From Bacillota bacterium (lineage in GTDB: Bacteria; Bacillota; Desulfitobacteriia; Desulfitobacteriales; JAJXUE01): a stretch of DNA of 64,000 nucleotides. Of the stretch, positions 60,558 to 64,000 are shown one piece after another. The notes below the pieces were generated by a model, which was not told where the DNA came from, did not search any database, and was given only the letters and a program-made list of their open reading frames with translations. Numbering within the stretch: position 1 is the first letter of the stretch; every line of letters starts with the position of its first letter. The translations under genes and the position numbers were made by a program. Location: assembly GCA_021783135.1 (NCBI GenBank), contig JAJXUE010000002.1, positions 36,625-100,624 of the forward strand, given 5' to 3'.

Positions 60558-62576
60558 TTAATATCCCTGAGCCAGAGATGTTGCGTACTTTTCGGCAGCG
60601 TCTCTGTGTACGCCGAGTTTCCAGCTTCTATATTCCAGGGCATTAATCAGTTTCTTGGCCGCAACTTCGGAATCCATTTCCAGGATAAAGTGTCCGCCAA
60701 AAACGTCATGGGCAATTTGAGTAGCTACACCATATACCAGGTCACTGCCTTCCAATGGCGGCATGGTGCCGACATGAACCGGCAGACCCATGGTGACAGC
60801 CCAAGTACCGATGGAAATTGATTTTTCATGGGTTGCTTCCGGTGCGCTGGCTACAAACGGAACCTTAGGCACATCCACACCTAGTTCATTGGCCATAGCA
60901 GTAACCAAATCTGCAGCACGGGTATTGTCAACACAAGCACCCATGTGGAATACCAACGGCAGTCCGCCGGTAGTCAACTTATTAGCTGCTTCTACACGCT
61001 TCGTGAACGCTTTGAGGCCAGGACCGGCATATTTATCTACTGCATCAGGTGCCATTAATCCGGCCTTAGCGGCGGCGCCAGCTGAGCAACCGGTGGCGAC
61101 CATCAACACGTCGTTAGCAGCCAACTCTTTCATAATGGTCAAGTGGCTCTTATCTTGGAACTGCTTCAAGTTGTTGCAGCCTGCCAAGAGGCACACACCC
61201 TTAATTTCGCCGGAGAGGATAGCATCAGTCAAGACGCTGATTGGGCGGTCCGGATTGATGGCTGCAAATAAATCGAGCATGGCTTCCAGACTAAAGCCTG
61301 CCACAACTTTATTTTTGTGCTGCGGAATGTGAATTTTGTTTAAATCACGATTTTTGAAGTTATCAATGGAGAGCCTGACTATCGCCATCGCATCTTCCAT
61401 TGCGGTTGTTTCATCAAACGGGTAGTGGATAGCGCCCGGGAATTTGGCAATTTCGTTCGTGGTAATGATTCTGGTATGGAAACATTCCGCTGCCGTAGTC
61501 ACGGAAGGCATCATACATTGAATGTCGAGTACCATCGAATCTAAGACCCCGGTCATAATCGCCAACTCTTGGCTGGATTGGTTAGTTGCAATATACACGC
61601 CTTTACGCATCAAAAGCTCATGACCGGTACAGCACAGACCGACGATATTGATGCCCTTGGCACCTGCTGCAATGGCTTCGCTTTCCAGCTTGTGGGCAGC
61701 GGATACTACCATTTCACTGACCAACGGGTTGTGACCGTGTACAGCGATGTTAATTTTGTCTTCCTCAAGCACGCCTAAGTTAGCTTCCGAAACAAGGGGT
61801 TTCGGGGTGCCAAACAATATATCCGAAATATCTGTGGCAATGTGCATACCGGTGTAGTCGGCCAAGGAAGCCTTCAGCCCGCCAAAAATGATATTAACAG
61901 GGTCAGAGTCAACACCCATAGCAGTTTGGGCCAACAATTGCACAACGGAACGGTCAATTGCAACCGGTCCAACGTTGGTGGCCTTAAATTTATCTTGGCG
62001 CCCTTTAGTAATAGTTGTAGTCAAGAAAGTACAGGTTTGATCGCCGTAACGACCATAATCGTCCAACGCTTCAATGGCGACTTCTTTGGCAATTTCTATA
62101 TCTGTTTTGCCTTCAGTGGTAATACCGATGCGCTTGGCTACAGCTTGTAGTTTTGCGGGATCTGCGATCTTGTAGTCCGGCGCTTCGCCGTCTGCCAAGT
62201 GCAAGAGGGTGCGGGCGATGTGGCGGCCATGGTCGGAGTGGGACGAAGTACCGCCGGCAATAAACCTGACGAGGTTTCTTGCTACAATCGTATTGGCATC
62301 AGCTCCGCACATACCGCGGCTGGCTGGGCCGTCATCCGCTTTGATCCGGCAGGGTCCTTGAATACAAATCCGGCAGCAAATACCTTTATAACCGAATTGG
62401 CACTGGGGTTGTTGGGCTACGGCCCGGTCATAGGCTGTATAAACACCATGTTCTTGGGCAACTTTCAACATTTCCAAAGCTGCCGGGTCAACTGTCCGCT
62501 CACGATTTTTCGGTTCCTCCACGCGGGGCACGCTACTGCTTCTGGCCGTAAAGTCCAGATCACTAAATCTTGGCAT
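60558..62576 (-). CDS. acsA: Carbon monoxide dehydrogenase catalytic subunit
   Basis: CQFGYKGICCRICIQGPCRIKADDGPASRGMCGADANTIVARNLVR; INIVGLCCTGHELLMRKG. Confidence 0.95.
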   Translation of the reverse strand: MPRFSDLDFTARSSSVPRVEEPKNRERTVDPAALEMLKVAQEHGVYTAYDRAVAQQPQCQFGYKGICCRICIQGPCRIKADDGPASRGMCGADANTIVARNLVRFIAGGTSSHSDHGRHIARTLLHLADGEAPDYKIADPAKLQAVAKRIGITTEGKTDIEIAKEVAIEALDDYGRYGDQTCTFLTTTITKGRQDKFKATNVGPVAIDRSVVQLLAQTAMGVDSDPVNIIFGGLKASLADYTGMHIATDISDILFGTPKPLVSEANLGVLEEDKINIAVHGHNPLVSEMVVSAAHKLESEAIAAGAKGINIVGLCCTGHELLMRKGVYIATNQSSQELAIMTGVLDSMVLDIQCMMPSVTTAAECFHTRIITTNEIAKFPGAIHYPFDETTAMEDAMAIVRLSIDNFKNRDLNKIHIPQHKNKVVAGFSLEAMLDLFAAINPDRPISVLTDAILSGEIKGVCLLAGCNNLKQFQDKSHLTIMKELAANDVLMVATGCSAGAAAKAGLMAPDAVDKYAGPGLKAFTKRVEAANKLTTGGLPLVFHMGACVDNTRAADLVTAMANELGVDVPKVPFVASAPEATHEKSISIGTWAVTMGLPVHVGTMPPLEGSDLVYGVATQIAHDVFGGHFILEMDSEVAAKKLINALEYRSWKLGVHRDAAEKYATSLAQGY

Positions 62577-62637
62577 TGATGTAACCTCCTCTAGGTTAAT
62601 TTCTTCTTTTACACTCCGTTCCTGTTACCCTAACCCC

Positions 62638-63414
62638 TCATTTTCCACCCCCAGCAGCCTCTGCCACAATCTTACGAAAAATATCCTCTAAAGCAGACCC
62701 TAAAGCACCACCCGGCAAATCCAGGTTTCCTTCTTCTAGAGCTGCATCAGCGAGGTCGTCGCTATAGGGCAAAACCCCTAAAAGTTCGCCCGGTTCCAAG
62801 CTGGCTTGGAGAAAATCAGCTTCCTTTTGGTTTCTAATCTTATTGCCAATTACTCTAACCTTAGGAACTCCCAGTTCCTTGGCGAGTTGTTTAACAACCT
62901 TTGCGGTTTGCACGCTTACTTTGGTAGGCTCAGTTACTATGAATAGAGCATCGACTCCGCGTGCGGTACCCCTGGTTAACTGTTCAATACCTGCCCCCAT
63001 ATCGAGAATGACTGTTTCCTTGGCGCCAAGCAAAAGCGAGTTAACTAAAGCGTGTAAAAAGGTGTTCTCCTTACAGTAACAAGCCGTGCCGCCTTGTTTG
63101 ACATTGCCCATACGCAAAAAGTGAATATGACCCATGGCCACGCTGTGACTAATGAGTAAATCATCTACCTTGGGGTTTAGAGGGAAAAAAGCACCTTCCG
63201 GGCCCATTCTCTCGGCAATCAATTCCTGCATGGCCACAACCGGTTTGAGCTTGGCCAAGATTTCCTCCGGCAGACCCAAAGTTGTACCCAGGCTGGCATC
63301 GGGGTCAGCGTCGACGGCGTACACCTCGTAACCTTCCCGGGCAAATAGTTTAGCTAAATTTGCGGAAAATGTAGTTTTACCCACTCCGCCTTTACCGGAT
63401 ACTGCAACTTTCAC
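62638..63414 (-). CDS. cooC: CooC-type nickel-insertion ATPase
   Basis: [67 protein letters not shown] before GTG. Confidence 0.92.
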   Translation of the reverse strand: MKVAVSGKGGVGKTTFSANLAKLFAREGYEVYAVDADPDASLGTTLGLPEEILAKLKPVVAMQELIAERMGPEGAFFPLNPKVDDLLISHSVAMGHIHFLRMGNVKQGGTACYCKENTFLHALVNSLLLGAKETVILDMGAGIEQLTRGTARGVDALFIVTEPTKVSVQTAKVVKQLAKELGVPKVRVIGNKIRNQKEADFLQASLEPGELLGVLPYSDDLADAALEEGNLDLPGGALGSALEDIFRKIVAEAAGGGK

Positions 63415-63450
63415 TGTAACGCCCTCCTTCTACCGCCAGGCAACGTCTCG

Positions 63451-63496
63451 TAGTTAGTAATAGTAGTTAGTAATAGTAGTTAGTAATAGTAGTTGG
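63451..63496. repeat. 13-bp tandem repeat (about 3.5 copies of TAGTTAGTAATAG) in the cooC 5' leader
   Basis: Three consecutive exact 13-bp copies from 63451 plus a partial copy. Confidence 0.9.
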
Positions 63497-63580
63497 TTCA
63501 TTAATGAAGTTTCCGAGGCAAATTAAACAACTAATAATATTTAGTTTTGCACATATATTCGTGACGGTCAAGCATTATCC

Positions 63581-63596
63581 TTCTGAAGTTTCAGAA
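63581..63596. promoter_or_regulatory. Perfect inverted repeat TTCTGAA-GT-TTCAGAA in the CODH/ACS leader
   Basis: 7-bp perfect arms with 2-bp spacer. Confidence 0.4.
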
Positions 63597-63788
63597 AATT
63601 TACTTTTTTCTTCTATGGTTGATTTTTGGAGGTGAGCGGTACTATTGTTCTGATTAACGGTTTCTACTTATGAATGCTTCCTTCCTGCTTAGTGAAAAAA
63701 AAGACTTAGTTTTTTATCTATTATGAATTATTTATAAATTAAAATTAATCACATAAAGTTTAATTTTCCACAGCAAAAATGCACAAAA

Positions 63789-63820
63789 ATAAAAGGCCTC
63801 TCAATTAAGGAAGAGGTCTT
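63789..63820 (-). terminator. Intrinsic terminator of the SAM riboswitch expression platform
   Basis: Minus strand AAGACCTCT-TCCTTAATTG-AGAGGCCTTTTATTTTT. Confidence 0.85.
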
Positions 63821-63836
63821 AAAGTCTGAGTCGTCC

Positions 63837-63945
63837 TCTTCTCATCTTGCAGAATCTTGCTCTGTAGGATATGGCACCAATTCACATTTCATGCGGGTTG
63901 CCGGGCTTCACAGGGCCAATACCTCCACCGCACTTGATAAGAAGA
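63837..63945 (-). ncRNA. SAM-I (S-box) riboswitch aptamer
   Basis: Minus strand TCTTCTTATCAAGTGCGGTGGAGGTATTGGCCCTGTGAAGCCCGGCAACC...GGTGCCATATCCTACAGAGCAAGATTCTGCAAGATGAGAAGA; 10-bp P1 with one G-U; 3' P1 GAAGAGG can pair with CCTCTTC of the terminator. Confidence 0.93.
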
Positions 63946-63964
63946 ATTCTATTTAACTAGCTAT

Positions 63965-63992
63965 ATTATAGAATATTTACTTTATTTGTCAA
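63965..63992 (-). promoter_or_regulatory. Sigma-A promoter upstream of the SAM riboswitch
   Basis: Minus strand TTGACA - 16 bp - TATAAT, both perfect consensus. Confidence 0.85.
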
Positions 63993-64000
63993 CTGCGTTT

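Noticed and set aside
63451-63496. 13-bp repeats as CRISPR or mobile-element ends
   Set aside because: Direct contiguous copies without spacers or inverted termini; no transposase nearby.

Overview
The window is almost entirely minus-strand coding, with one plus-strand island at about 43.7-46.6 kb. It looks like the chromosome of a Gram-positive anaerobe that uses the Wood-Ljungdahl pathway and makes many multiheme cytochromes; a Thermincola/Peptococcaceae-like host is inferred from content only. There are four main blocks. (1) Two flanking blocks (about 0.3-7.4 kb and 31.3-40.8 kb) carry secreted multiheme c-type cytochromes, NHL beta-propeller proteins, membrane-anchored TPR proteins, two NapC/NirT-like polyheme cytochromes and Wzy_C/O-antigen-ligase-like proteins. 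(2) A roughly 24 kb glycan locus (7.5-31.1 kb) holds glycosyltransferases, a Wzm/Wzt ABC exporter, a near-complete CMP-legionaminic-acid pathway and a UDP-L-QuiNAc/FucNAc-like gene trio. (3) A mixed region (41-52 kb) holds DnaI/DnaD-like proteins, a decayed PspC/DUF4097-like pseudogene, a second TPR + Wzy_C pair, a beta-CASP MBL protein, a protein with a 20-unit acidic tandem repeat, and an HdrA-like oxidoreductase. (4) The CODH/ACS operon (52.3-63.4 kb) is complete: cooC-acsA-acsB-acsC-acsV-cooC-acsD-acsE. The two most interesting signals are as follows. First, three secreted hexaheme cytochromes have the heme-motif order of Geobacter OmcS, including the CxxCHxxH that supplies the inter-subunit ligand in OmcS filaments. 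Each sits in a repeated cytochrome-NHL(-TPR) cassette, which suggests a Gram-positive extracellular cytochrome filament system. Second, a complete sigma-A promoter + SAM-I (S-box) riboswitch + intrinsic terminator lies upstream of the CODH/ACS operon with no other recognisable gene in between.
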